Shown: one piece after another, positions 1 through 8,768 of the stretch | Layout of the letters: every line of letters begins with the position of its first letter | Position numbering within the stretch: position 1 is the first letter of the stretch | Assembly: GCF_010731875.1 (NCBI RefSeq) | Contig: NZ_AP022595.1 | Coordinates: 1,426,001-1,490,000 of the forward strand | DNA from: Mycolicibacterium sarraceniae | GTDB lineage: Bacteria > Actinomycetota > Actinomycetes > Mycobacteriales > Mycobacteriaceae | Reading direction: 5' to 3' | DNA length: 64,000 bases | Notes under the pieces: model-generated | Database searches by the model: none | Told to the model about the DNA's origin: nothing | Seen by the model: the letters and a program-made list of their open reading frames with translations, nothing else | Program-made: the position numbers and the translations under genes

Positions 1-73
1 GGCACCACCCGGGGTGGCCAGGTACCCGATGAGGAGTCTCACTGGGTAAAATTAACCGAACTGCCGACAATAT

Positions 74-700
74 TCAGAAGTTTCGTGCGTTGGCGTCCGC
101 CGAATTCGAAATGGTATGTGCAGCAGCATCTTTCACCGATAACCCGGGGAACGCACGCATCACCGCGACGGTTGCCGCCGCACCGTTGAGCACCAGCCTC
201 GGCGCGATGATACCGATAATAGGTTCGATCGTCGCGAGCAACACGGGCAGGTCGAAGCCAAGATAGGTGACCGCCCAGAAGGTGCCGGCCAGGGTTCCCC
301 GCAACCGGGGCGCAGACACGGTCTCCACCATCGACCAGCCCCTCTCGCAGGCAAAGACCGTAGGCGATACCCAGCCACGAGCGTGACAGCCAGGAAGGCG
401 ACCAACGACGGTGTGGGCCCCACTGCGGCGACAGCGCCGTTTCCTATTGCGACCGCCCGACGAAGACTCCCGCCTGATCGTGCCGGCCAACCTCGTGGCA
501 AACAGCACCGCAGGCAACACGGCCCGTCCGAGCGGCGACGGCCGGTCGTCCGTCTGCGCCATCGGTTGTTGCCACCAGGCTGGTGAAAAATTGCTACCCG
601 AGCTACAGCCGTTCCGCCCCCGCATTCCAGTGCAGATTGACTGGGCGTGCTGCCTACTCGTGACCATGCGGTTCGAGGGGGCGCCGGCGGTCCTACCGTA
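74..700 (-). pseudogene. decayed MFS transporter remnant
   Basis: No intact frame covers this stretch. On the minus strand the last ~85 codons (ending at 74) read like the C-terminal part of a major facilitator transporter, with an APRLRGTLAGTFWAVTYLG segment followed by hydrophobic helices. The preceding helix (SLVAFLAVTLVAGYRL) lies in a different frame, so at least one frameshift falls near 330-345. A further hydrophobic piece (AVLPAVLFATRLAG) lies upstream in the first frame. The family call rests on the RG-x-(A/F)-x-W-x-x-x-YLG pattern typical of MFS helix regions and is tentative. There is no start codon with a ribosome site. It could also be plain intergenic sequence with a chance hydrophobic frame. 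Confidence 0.35.
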
Positions 701-816
701 TCGACAAGCGCCACATCGCATCGGACGGGCGCATCGTGTGGGGTGCCCTGACCGGGAAGATTACTTAGATCCGGTAGCGTTTCAGCGCGAGCGCACACCG
801 ATCAAAGGAGCACCGC

Positions 817-1296
817 GTGAATCTCGGCCCGTGGGGTGACCTCACCATCTTTGCCGGCATGATGGCCATCGTTTTCGCCACCTGTGTGTTCGTCTACATC
901 ACCCGGCTGGAGCGACGGACCTCCCACCCAATGGGTGAGCAGGTGGGCGCCCATAAGGCTGTGCTGGCCAAAATCCGCAAGCGCGAGCCGCTGACGCGTG
1001 ACGAATTCGACTATGCCTCCGAATTGGTCGCCGATGCGCGGTCCCCGCTGGCGTACGCGATCCCGGCGGCGTTGTTTACCACCGGATTCTTCTACGTGGT
1101 CGGCTGCCTGTTCATGTTGCACCTCAACGGCGGCCACCCTTCATTCCGCACCTTCATCGGCGGCATTCCGATGCTGACGTCGATGAACATCGCCGCCCAG
1201 TTGCGCCGGGTCGCGGGGATCAAACGCAAGCTGACTGACATCCCGGTGCTCGAGTCGGAGTCGACGGAGCCGCTCACTGCCGTTGGCAGCAAGTAA
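817..1296 (+). CDS. small membrane protein of unknown function
   Basis: A 159-aa protein starting at GTG, 8 nt after a good AAAGGAG ribosome site. Two hydrophobic segments are clear: residues about 8-29 (LTIFAGMMAIVFATCVFVYI) and about 85-108. A charged cytoplasmic loop lies between them and a polar tail follows. No catalytic motif or family is recognised. It ends 6 nt before the stop of the convergent mmpL gene. Base composition and codon use match the neighbours, so it looks like a native gene. Confidence 0.75.
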   Translation: MNLGPWGDLTIFAGMMAIVFATCVFVYITRLERRTSHPMGEQVGAHKAVLAKIRKREPLTRDEFDYASELVADARSPLAYAIPAALFTTGFFYVVGCLFMLHLNGGHPSFRTFIGGIPMLTSMNIAAQLRRVAGIKRKLTDIPVLESESTEPLTAVGSK

Positions 1297-1302
1297 CTTT
1301 CA

Positions 1303-4179
1303 CTACTCCTGCGACTTCGCCACCGGGTCGCCGTCCTCCCACAACAGCAACTGACGGACCGATTGCCGGGTTCCGTACGCCCGCAGCATCGAGCTGGCGG
1401 GGCGTTGCCGCACCTTCAGCGGCCACCAGAACCAGCGGCCCAGCAGGGCCGCGACGGCCGGGGTCATGAAGGACCGCACGATCAGGGTGTCAAACAGCAG
1501 ACCGAGGGCGATCGTCGTCCCGATCTGACCGAGAATCCGCAAGTCAGCGAAGATGAACGATGCCATCGTCGCCGCGAACACCAGACCGGCAGCCGTGACC
1601 ACCGCGCCCGAACCGGCCATCGCCCGGATGATCCCGGTGTTCAGCCCCGCATGGATCTCTTCCTGGAACCGGGATATCAGCAGCAGGTTGTAATCCGACC
1701 CGACCGCCAACAGCAGGATGATGGCCAGCGCCAACACGATCCAGTACAGATGGATCCCGAAGATGTCCTGCCAGATCAACACCGACAGCCCGAACGAGGC
1801 GCCCAACGACAGCGCCACGGTGCCCACGATGACGAATGCGGCGACGATGCTTCGGGTGATGAACATCATGACGAGCAAGATCAGGCTCAGCGCGGCGATC
1901 CCGGCGATCATCAGGTCGTACTTCGCGCCGTCCTGGATATCCTTATAGGTGGCGGCGGTACCGGCAATGAAAATCTTGGACCCGGCCAGCGGTGTGCCCT
2001 TGACGGCTTCCTGCGCGGCATTGCGTATCGAGTCGATGTGCGAAATGCCTTCGGGCGTAGCCGGATCACCGTCATGGGTGATGATCATCCGGGCAGCCTT
2101 ACCGTCTGGTGACATGAACAACCGCATGCCACGCTGGAATTCGGGGTTGGTGAACGCCTCGGGCGGCAGGTAGAACGTGTCGTCGGTCTTGGAGGCATCA
2201 AAAGCCTGGCCCAGCGCGGTCGAGTTCTGCAGGGCCGCCTGCGCCTGATCGTTGATGCCCGAGTTGGTGGCGTAGTTGGTCAGCGTCAGATCCCGGTTGG
2301 TCTGCTGGCTCTTGATCTGCGGCGGAATCAGCGCGAGCAGTTTCGGTTGCAGCGCATCGAGTTTCGCGATACTTCCCGCGACATTGCCTAGTTGATCGGT
2401 CAGGGCGTCAATGCCGTCGAGCGCATCGAACAACGAGCGCACCGCAGCGCACACCGGGATGTCGTAACAGTGCGGCTCCCAATAGAAGTAGTTGCGCAGC
2501 GGGCGGAAGAAGTCGTCGAAATTGGCGATCTTGTTGCGCAGGTCCTGGGCCGTGGTGACGGTGTCCTGGAATGCCTTGGTCTGCTCGTCGGTGACTTCGC
2601 CCGACTGCTGCTGCAGTGCGTACTGCTGGCGCAGAATGTCGATCGAGGTGTTGATCACGCCCACCTGCTTGAGCAGGTCGGCGCTGCGGGCCTGCTGGAA
2701 CGGCAGATTGTTGATCTGCCCAAGGCTGCCGGCGCTGACTTGGAACGGAATCGACGTGTGGTCCAGGGGCGTGCCCAGCGGACGGGTGATCGACTGCACC
2801 TGGGCGATGCCCGGGGTGTGGAAGACTGCCTTGGCGACGCGCTCCAGGAGGATCATGTCGGTGGAATTGCGGAGATCGTGGTCGGCCTCGATCATCAGCA
2901 ATTCGGGATTGAGCCGAGCCTGCGAGAAGTGCCGTTCGGCGGCGGTGTAGCCGACATTGGCCGGGGCACTGGCCGGCATGTACCCCCGGGCGTCGTAACT
3001 GGTTTTGTACGCCGGCAGCGCGATCAGACCGATCAGGGCGATCCCGACCGTCACCACCAGGATGGGCCCGGGCCAGCGCACGATGGCCGTCCCGATCCGT
3101 CGCCAACCCTGGGTCCGCATCGGGCGGGCGGGCTCGAACAAGCCGAAGTGGCGGCCGATGAGCAACAGGGCCGGCGCCAACGTGAGCGCCGCCACCACGG
3201 CGACCATGACACCGATCCCGGCCGGCACCCCAAGGCTGTTGAAATACGGCAGCCGGGTGAACGTCAGGCACAACACCGCGCCGGCGATCGTCAGGCCCGA
3301 GCCCAAGATGATGTGCGAAGTGCCTTGGTACATCGTGTTGTACGCGGTGACCCGGTCCTGTCCGACATAACGCGCTTCGTGGAAGCGACCGAGGAGAAAG
3401 ATCGCGTAGTCGGTGCCCGCGGCGATCACCAACAGGGTCAGCAGGTTGGTCGAGTACGTCGAGAGCTCGATGATTCCGGCGTCGGCGAGCACAGCGACCG
3501 ATCCGCGAGACGCGGTCAGTTCGATCATCACCGTGAAGATGACGAAGAAGACCGTGGTGAGGCGGCGGTAGAGGACGAACAGCATCACCGCGATCACCCC
3601 GAGGGTGATCAGCGTCGTTTTCAGGGTGCCATGGCGTCCGACCTCGAATTGGTCGGTGACCAGAGGTGCAGCGCCGGTGACATACGCCCGGACGCCGGGT
3701 GGCGGCGGACTGTTGTTGACGATGTCGCGCACCGAGTCGACGGACTCGTTGGCCAGCGACTCACCCTGGTTACCGGCGAGATACAGCTGCACCAGCGCCG
3801 CTTTACCGTCGGCGCTCTGCGAGCCGGCCGCCGTGAGCGGATCTCCCCAGAAGTCCTGGATGTGCTGGACATGCTTGGTGTCTTGTTGGAGCTTCTTGAT
3901 CAGCCCGTCGTAGTAGTGGTGAGCGTCGGCCCCCAGCGGCTGATCGCCTTCCAGAACGATCATCGCCGAGCTGTCGGAGTCGAACTCGCCGAACACCTTG
4001 CCGATCCGCTTGGCGGCCTGCAACGAAGGCGAATCCTGCGGGCTCAGTGAGACGTTGTGCTTTTCGGCGACGGTCTCCAGCTGCGGAACGAAGACATTCG
4101 TGACCACCGCCAGGCCGAGCCAGAACAGTGCGATGACGACCGAGAATCGCCGGATGAAATCCGCGACACGCTGGGTCAT
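1303..4179 (-). CDS. mmpL: MmpL-family RND lipid transporter
   Basis: About 958 aa, the usual length for mycobacterial MmpL. An N-terminal helix is followed by a large periplasmic domain (about 60-190). Then come five helices including the LLVIAAGTDYAIFLLGR proton-relay helix, a second periplasmic domain with a Gln-rich stretch, and a second helix bundle containing ILLLAVGSDYNLLLISRF. These paired GxD-Y helices are the hallmark of the MMPL family, which exports cell-envelope lipids and siderophores across the inner membrane. The chosen start (MTQRVADF) gives an ATGA overlap with the stop of mmpS; an upstream ATG at 4197 is possible. Together with mmpS it forms a two-gene operon of the MmpS4/L4-S5/L5 kind. 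The substrate cannot be told from sequence. Confidence 0.95.
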   Translation of the reverse strand: MTQRVADFIRRFSVVIALFWLGLAVVTNVFVPQLETVAEKHNVSLSPQDSPSLQAAKRIGKVFGEFDSDSSAMIVLEGDQPLGADAHHYYDGLIKKLQQDTKHVQHIQDFWGDPLTAAGSQSADGKAALVQLYLAGNQGESLANESVDSVRDIVNNSPPPPGVRAYVTGAAPLVTDQFEVGRHGTLKTTLITLGVIAVMLFVLYRRLTTVFFVIFTVMIELTASRGSVAVLADAGIIELSTYSTNLLTLLVIAAGTDYAIFLLGRFHEARYVGQDRVTAYNTMYQGTSHIILGSGLTIAGAVLCLTFTRLPYFNSLGVPAGIGVMVAVVAALTLAPALLLIGRHFGLFEPARPMRTQGWRRIGTAIVRWPGPILVVTVGIALIGLIALPAYKTSYDARGYMPASAPANVGYTAAERHFSQARLNPELLMIEADHDLRNSTDMILLERVAKAVFHTPGIAQVQSITRPLGTPLDHTSIPFQVSAGSLGQINNLPFQQARSADLLKQVGVINTSIDILRQQYALQQQSGEVTDEQTKAFQDTVTTAQDLRNKIANFDDFFRPLRNYFYWEPHCYDIPVCAAVRSLFDALDGIDALTDQLGNVAGSIAKLDALQPKLLALIPPQIKSQQTNRDLTLTNYATNSGINDQAQAALQNSTALGQAFDASKTDDTFYLPPEAFTNPEFQRGMRLFMSPDGKAARMIITHDGDPATPEGISHIDSIRNAAQEAVKGTPLAGSKIFIAGTAATYKDIQDGAKYDLMIAGIAALSLILLVMMFITRSIVAAFVIVGTVALSLGASFGLSVLIWQDIFGIHLYWIVLALAIILLLAVGSDYNLLLISRFQEEIHAGLNTGIIRAMAGSGAVVTAAGLVFAATMASFIFADLRILGQIGTTIALGLLFDTLIVRSFMTPAVAALLGRWFWWPLKVRQRPASSMLRAYGTRQSVRQLLLWEDGDPVAKSQE

Positions 4180-4622
4180 CCGGACTTGTCCAGGCAATAG
4201 GTGAAGGCGTTGAGGGTGTTCACGGTGCGCTCGTCTTTGACGACGTCATCGATCTTGATGCGGCAGCCGATCGAGTCGCCGTCACCCTGCGCGGAGACGT
4301 TGACGAAGACGGCCGGCTGGGTGGTGGTCGTGTCGTAGGCCCACGGCAGCGTGACATTGTCGGCGCGCTGGGGTTGAGCGTTGACGTCGGTGTAGGTGAC
4401 GGTGGCGATCGTGCCGGGCGGCCCGAAAACCTCCATGACCACGTGCTTCGGGTTGAACGGGACGATGTCGTTGCCGGCGCCGCTAGGTGTGGAGGTGACA
4501 TCCTCGGAGCCGAAGATGCCGTGCAGGCGGTAGACCGCAAAGCCGGCCACCGCGACCACGACTACCGCAACCAGCAGCATCCATCGCTTGCCGATTCGGT
4601 GCCCGATCGAAATCCGCTGCAT
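4176..4622 (-). CDS. mmpS: MmpS-family accessory membrane protein
   Basis: About 148 aa from the ATG at 4622, which has an AAAGGG ribosome site 6-7 nt upstream; the ATG at 4637 lacks one. One N-terminal transmembrane helix (WMLLVAVVVVAVAGFAVYRL) is followed by a periplasmic beta-rich domain with the family pattern HVVMEVFGPPGTIATVTYTD and two cysteines near the end. MmpS proteins act with the adjacent MmpL as periplasmic partner in lipid or siderophore export. Its stop overlaps the mmpL start, so the two are translationally coupled. Confidence 0.93.
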   Translation of the reverse strand: MQRISIGHRIGKRWMLLVAVVVVAVAGFAVYRLHGIFGSEDVTSTPSGAGNDIVPFNPKHVVMEVFGPPGTIATVTYTDVNAQPQRADNVTLPWAYDTTTTQPAVFVNVSAQGDGDSIGCRIKIDDVVKDERTVNTLNAFTYCLDKSG

Positions 4623-4692
4623 CCGTGACCCTTTCATGAGCGGCGACAGGCGCTGACGGTGGCGAAGCTTCCGTAGGGGAGCTAATCAACTT

Positions 4693-4728
4693 TGTTGACA
4701 GTACGACACGGGACCGTACTCCACAACA
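4693..4728. promoter_or_regulatory. palindromic operator candidate upstream of mmpS
   Basis: An inverted repeat AGTACG-N9-CGTACT (4700-4720) is flanked by a second matching pair, TGTTG on the left (4693-4697) and CAACA on the right (4724-4728). It lies about 70 nt upstream of the mmpS start and about 135 nt before the divergent phospholipase gene. mmpS-mmpL operons are commonly repressed by TetR-type regulators. No regulator gene is adjacent here, so the binding protein is unknown. Confidence 0.5.
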
Positions 4729-4862
4729 CTGAGAACCGGCGTGGGTGCAGGCGCTGCCGGTGGCCACGGGGGCCCGGTGGCAACCGGGGAACTCGCGCCA
4801 GCGCCTGGCTGACCGTAGTCGACATCACGCGAGCGGTCGGGGGATAGGGAAAGATCGCAACC

Positions 4863-6392
4863 GTGGACCCTAGCGATTCAGCAGACGACGGTGCGCTACT
4901 GGTGCCCGGAGACACCTGCTGGCGCTCGGCGAAGGCGGATCGCTTCGCAACGATCATCGACGGCGCCGACTACCTGCGGCATGTGAAGGCCGCCATGCTG
5001 GGTGCTCGCCATCGGATCGTCGTGATCGGCTGGGACCTGGATTTCCGCACCACCTTCGAGCGTGGCGAGCAGACGCTGGAAGGGCCGAATCAACTTGGCC
5101 TCTTCCTGCACTGGCTGCTGTGGCGGCGGCGCGGGTTGAAGGTGTATCTGTTGAAGTCCAACCTTCGTCTGCTCCCGGCGTTCGACGGCTTCTGGTTCGG
5201 CATCGCGCCGGTGAGTTTGTTGAACCAATTCAGCTCGGCACGTCTGCATTTCGCTGTCGATGGCGCCCACCCCACAGGCGCGGTACACCACCAGAAGATC
5301 GTGGTCGTGGACGACACGATGGCGTTCTGCGGAGGCATGGATCTGACGCTCGGACGTTGGGATACCTCGGAGCACCTACCCATCGATCGGCGCCGCAATG
5401 GGCCGGGGGATCCCTACGGGCCCCGCCACGAGGTCGTCGCTGCGGTGGACGGCGTTGCCGCGGAAGTGCTCGCCGCGCAGGCGCAGGATCGGTGGGAGGC
5501 GGCGACCGGGGAGGTTCTATCGTCGCTCAGTGCTTCGGCACCGGCCTGGCCGGACGGGCTGGAACCTACGCTGCGCAACGTCGAGATCGGGGTGGCACGC
5601 ACGCTGCCCATGCTGTCTGGGCGCAGCGAGGTCCGCGAGGTCGAGGCGCTCGATCTGGCGGCAATCCGCGCCGCGCGCGATCTGATCTACCTGGAGAACC
5701 AATACTTCGCGGCGCGCGGTATCGCTGAGGCGATCGCGGCGCGGCTGCGCGAGCCCGACGGTCCCGCGGTCGTGATCATTCTGCCGCGAAGCTCCGAGAG
5801 CCGGTTGGAGCAGGAGTCGATGGACAGCGCGCGGCAGCTGCTGTTCCGGATGCTCAAAGAAGCGGACTCGTATGACCGGCTCGGCGTGTATTGGCCGGTC
5901 GCCGGTAAGGGCGTGTCGGTCTACGTGCATTCCAAGGTCATCGTGATCGACGGCCGGCTGCTGCGCATCGGTTCGTCGAACTTCAACAACAGGTCGCTGG
6001 GTTTCGACAGCGAATGCGATATCGCGCTTGACGCTGGGGGCGCACAAGCCGACTCCGCTGCGGTCACGCGCGAAATCCTCTGGGTGCGAGACAGTCTCGT
6101 CTCGGAGCATTTGGGTGTATCGGTTGAGGAGTTCCGGGATTCAATGGAGTCCGGCGGGACCTTCCTGTCTGCTGTCGAAGCATTGCGCGGCACCGGGCGC
6201 TCGCTGCGCGCACTGACCGACACTATGGTGGCCGCGGACGCGAGTCCCTTTGCGGAGAACGACCTGATGGATCCTGACCACGTGCCGCCATCCCTTGCGG
6301 AGAGTGCGTTCAAGCTCGCCGAGTCGGTGGTGCTCTGGCCCTTCCGGCACACGATTATCGGGACGCTGTACCGGAAACTTCGCGGTTCGTGA
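4863..6392 (+). CDS. phospholipase D-like (HKD) protein
   Basis: 509 aa. Two HxK catalytic motifs are present: HHQKIVVVDD with GGMDLTLGRW (about residue 142) and VHSKVIVIDG with GSSNFNNRSLG (about 355). Each is the active half of the phospholipase D superfamily, which cleaves or transfers phosphodiester bonds, typically of phospholipids. There is no signal peptide. The C-terminus has an amphipathic or hydrophobic stretch (ESVVLWPFRHTIIGTLY) that may touch the membrane. Bacterial members of this length act as phospholipases or cardiolipin synthase-like transferases. The start is GTG, with no strong ribosome site visible. It is transcribed divergently from mmpS-mmpL. Confidence 0.85.
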   Translation: MDPSDSADDGALLVPGDTCWRSAKADRFATIIDGADYLRHVKAAMLGARHRIVVIGWDLDFRTTFERGEQTLEGPNQLGLFLHWLLWRRRGLKVYLLKSNLRLLPAFDGFWFGIAPVSLLNQFSSARLHFAVDGAHPTGAVHHQKIVVVDDTMAFCGGMDLTLGRWDTSEHLPIDRRRNGPGDPYGPRHEVVAAVDGVAAEVLAAQAQDRWEAATGEVLSSLSASAPAWPDGLEPTLRNVEIGVARTLPMLSGRSEVREVEALDLAAIRAARDLIYLENQYFAARGIAEAIAARLREPDGPAVVIILPRSSESRLEQESMDSARQLLFRMLKEADSYDRLGVYWPVAGKGVSVYVHSKVIVIDGRLLRIGSSNFNNRSLGFDSECDIALDAGGAQADSAAVTREILWVRDSLVSEHLGVSVEEFRDSMESGGTFLSAVEALRGTGRSLRALTDTMVAADASPFAENDLMDPDHVPPSLAESAFKLAESVVLWPFRHTIIGTLYRKLRGS

Positions 6393-6495
6393 AGTCGGGC
6401 CTGCGGCCCAGAATACCTCGAGCACGTCGCTGGTTACTTCTTTGTGGGTACCCGCGGGGTCGCCTGATCGATCGAATGCGCGGCCGCTGAAACCA

Positions 6496-7578
6496 TTACC
6501 GGCCGTTGGTCGCTGCGCCCCGTGGCGTCGTGGTGACGTGAACGTGGTCGAAGTGCCCGTAGCCCGATCCTGCTGGTCCGCCCGGCGTGTAGTACGTGCC
6601 GCGCCAGATCGCATCCTGCAAGCCGAATCTGCCCGCGTTGCTCATCACGAACGCGAGAATCGCGTCCCCCAGCGCGATGCCCTCGGGGGTCCCAGAATTC
6701 GGGACCATCACATCGATCGCCAGGCCGCTCGGATGCCACGGCTTCGGATCGGGCCGGACGCCGTCGATCTCGGCGATTTGGGGGAACTGCGCACTGATGG
6801 CGCGGGCCGCGATGACGGTGTTGGCCTGCAGCCCAGCCTCATTCGCGACTCCGACCGGCAACGCCTCCGGGATGTCGGCGGGCATCGCCGCGAGCGGAGG
6901 ACCGGATACGTCGCCGGGCGGTTGTGCCGCCGATACCGCTGCCGCCGCGATATCGACCACCGCCTGCTGCTGCGGCGTCAGCGCCGCATATTGCGCCTCG
7001 GCGGCCAGGATCTGACGCCGCAAGTCACTCCATTTGGCCTCCAAATCTGCGCGCACCGATGCGGCTCGCTCGGCTGCGACACGAGCCTCAGCGGCCGACA
7101 GCTCTGAAGCGCTAGCGGCAGCAGCGGCGCGATCCCTCGCTGCCCTGAGTGCCTTCATCTGATCGGCCGCCATACCGGCGATCGCCTTCTGCAAAGACAG
7201 CCGGTCGATCAGATCTTGTGGGGAGGTTGCGCTCAGCACCGCCACGAACTGGCCAGTACCTCCACTCATATAGGTGATCGCCGCGAGCTGACCGACCTCA
7301 GCTTGATGCGGGCCAAGCTCGGCGTTCGCGGCGTCGACGGCTGCCATGTCCGCGCGATGACGCTCCTCGGCCACCGCCTGATCGGCCAGCCTGCGGTCGA
7401 CATCGCGCTGAGCAGCGCTCACAGCCTCGCGTGTCTGCACCGCCTCACGAGACAGCTCGTTGAGCTGGGCCAGCGCGTCAGACGCTGGGTCCGCCCAGCC
7501 GTTCTGCACTATCGACGCAGCTAGCACCGCGACCCCGGTCGCCAGACTTACCGCTGTTCGCCGAAGTGTGTGGCGCAC
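6496..7578 (-). CDS. secreted coiled-coil protein with VldE/ARB_07466-like C-terminal domain
   Basis: 360 aa. The N-terminus is a signal peptide (RRTAVSLATGVAVLAASIV, then Ala-Asp). Residues about 35-210 are a long Ala/Glu/Arg-rich coiled coil like that of NlpC/P60-associated RipA-type proteins and FtsX-EnvC type activators. The C-terminal ~110 residues carry WHPSGLAIDVMVP and GYGHFDHVHV, His/Asp motifs like those in M15-type peptidoglycan peptidases and related small domains of mycobacterial cell-wall proteins. A role outside the membrane in cell-wall remodelling is inferred. The gene is convergent with the phospholipase gene. Confidence 0.75.
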   Translation of the reverse strand: MRHTLRRTAVSLATGVAVLAASIVQNGWADPASDALAQLNELSREAVQTREAVSAAQRDVDRRLADQAVAEERHRADMAAVDAANAELGPHQAEVGQLAAITYMSGGTGQFVAVLSATSPQDLIDRLSLQKAIAGMAADQMKALRAARDRAAAAASASELSAAEARVAAERAASVRADLEAKWSDLRRQILAAEAQYAALTPQQQAVVDIAAAAVSAAQPPGDVSGPPLAAMPADIPEALPVGVANEAGLQANTVIAARAISAQFPQIAEIDGVRPDPKPWHPSGLAIDVMVPNSGTPEGIALGDAILAFVMSNAGRFGLQDAIWRGTYYTPGGPAGSGYGHFDHVHVTTTPRGAATNGR

Positions 7579-7629
7579 CGCGATCCTTCGCTGTAGGGGT
7601 CTGCTATGGCCGTACGTGCCTGCGACAGG

Positions 7630-8634
7630 CTACGAAGTGGGTCCTTCGATGTCTAGTTGGCCGGCATCCGGCCCCGGACTGCGCTGCCGGGCGTCCGCTC
7701 GGTCGCCGATGAACTCCACCCCGGCGTCGATAGCAGGGCGGTGACGCAGAACTCGGTAATGGGCCAGTCGGCCGAGCCCCTTTGTGGTCAGCAATTGGGC
7801 GCCCTGCCATGACTTGGCCAGACGCACGCTGGCGGCATACGGGCTGTCTGGATCGTCGGGGTCATGGATGAGAAGCAGCGGCGGGTAGTTGGCTCGTCGA
7901 CCGACCCGGGTCATATTCGTCTCATGCAGCGGCATGGCGATCCGTTTTTCCAAACGACGGCGGAGGCCCGCGCGGATCCGCCGGCCGAAACCATGGCGTG
8001 CGGCGAACAGGTCCAGGTAGAGCGGAAAATCTCCCATGGTCGCGAAGAAGACCAGGCGTCCTACCGGTGCGCCATCTGCTGCCGCCAATGCGGTCGCGTT
8101 CGCGCCGAGTGAGTGCGCGACCACCGCATGGGCGGACCCATGGGTCTCGATCATGGCCGCTATCGCGGCGGCACACTCTGCGGATGTGGTGCGCCCGGGA
8201 GCGAGCGCACCCGGGTCGGACTCGTGATGGCTGGGCAAGTCGAACGCAACGACCCGATAGCCGGCCGCCACGAGCGGCTTGACGAACATGGCCAGATGCG
8301 GGCGCTGCCCGCCCCAGCCGTGCACCAGGTATACCGGCGGCCCCTCGCCCCATTCCTCACCAGCGATCCGGTGCCCATCCCAGTACGCCACAATCGGCGT
8401 GCCTGGGGATACACCCGGCGGCAGGCGCAGGCTCGACTCGAGAACCGTTGGGGTGCACCATAACTCGACCGCCCACCGCGATCCCAACCAAGGCGCCAGC
8501 CGCTCGAGCAGCGCGAACCGCCGCTGCACTCGGTCCTCGACCGGAGGAAGAATTCCAGAGCCAACGACATCGAGCGGGGGGACCTCGCCGGTCTGCCCAG
8601 GCGTCGACGCCGGTTGAGGTGCTCCATCAATCAT
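7630..8634 (-). CDS. alpha/beta hydrolase
   Basis: 334 aa. The alpha/beta-hydrolase fold is shown by the oxyanion-region motif VYLVHGWGG, the nucleophile elbow AHSLGAN (Ser), an Asp in LLIHDPDD and a His in RLAHYRVL, in the canonical order. No signal peptide is seen. The first ~75 residues are an extra segment typical of mycobacterial hydrolases of unknown substrate. It lies 51 nt upstream of the coiled-coil gene on the same strand but need not share its function. Confidence 0.85.
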   Translation of the reverse strand: MIDGAPQPASTPGQTGEVPPLDVVGSGILPPVEDRVQRRFALLERLAPWLGSRWAVELWCTPTVLESSLRLPPGVSPGTPIVAYWDGHRIAGEEWGEGPPVYLVHGWGGQRPHLAMFVKPLVAAGYRVVAFDLPSHHESDPGALAPGRTTSAECAAAIAAMIETHGSAHAVVAHSLGANATALAAADGAPVGRLVFFATMGDFPLYLDLFAARHGFGRRIRAGLRRRLEKRIAMPLHETNMTRVGRRANYPPLLLIHDPDDPDSPYAASVRLAKSWQGAQLLTTKGLGRLAHYRVLRHRPAIDAGVEFIGDRADARQRSPGPDAGQLDIEGPTS

Positions 8635-8768
8635 GAACTTCGATCGTAGTACTGGCCAGCCGGCCGTCTCCGCTGGCGCTACCCGGCCCGAATCGCGGGC
8701 ATGCCAGGTGGGCTTCCGTTCTGGTCAGCGCTTCGCGCGCGGGTGGTCTGAACCGCCCCGGCGGCGAG

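Noticed and set aside
2392..4050. Long plus-strand frame opposite mmpL
   Set aside because: It is a GC-rich shadow of the mmpL gene, full of Arg/Asp/Gln runs, with no ribosome site or family.
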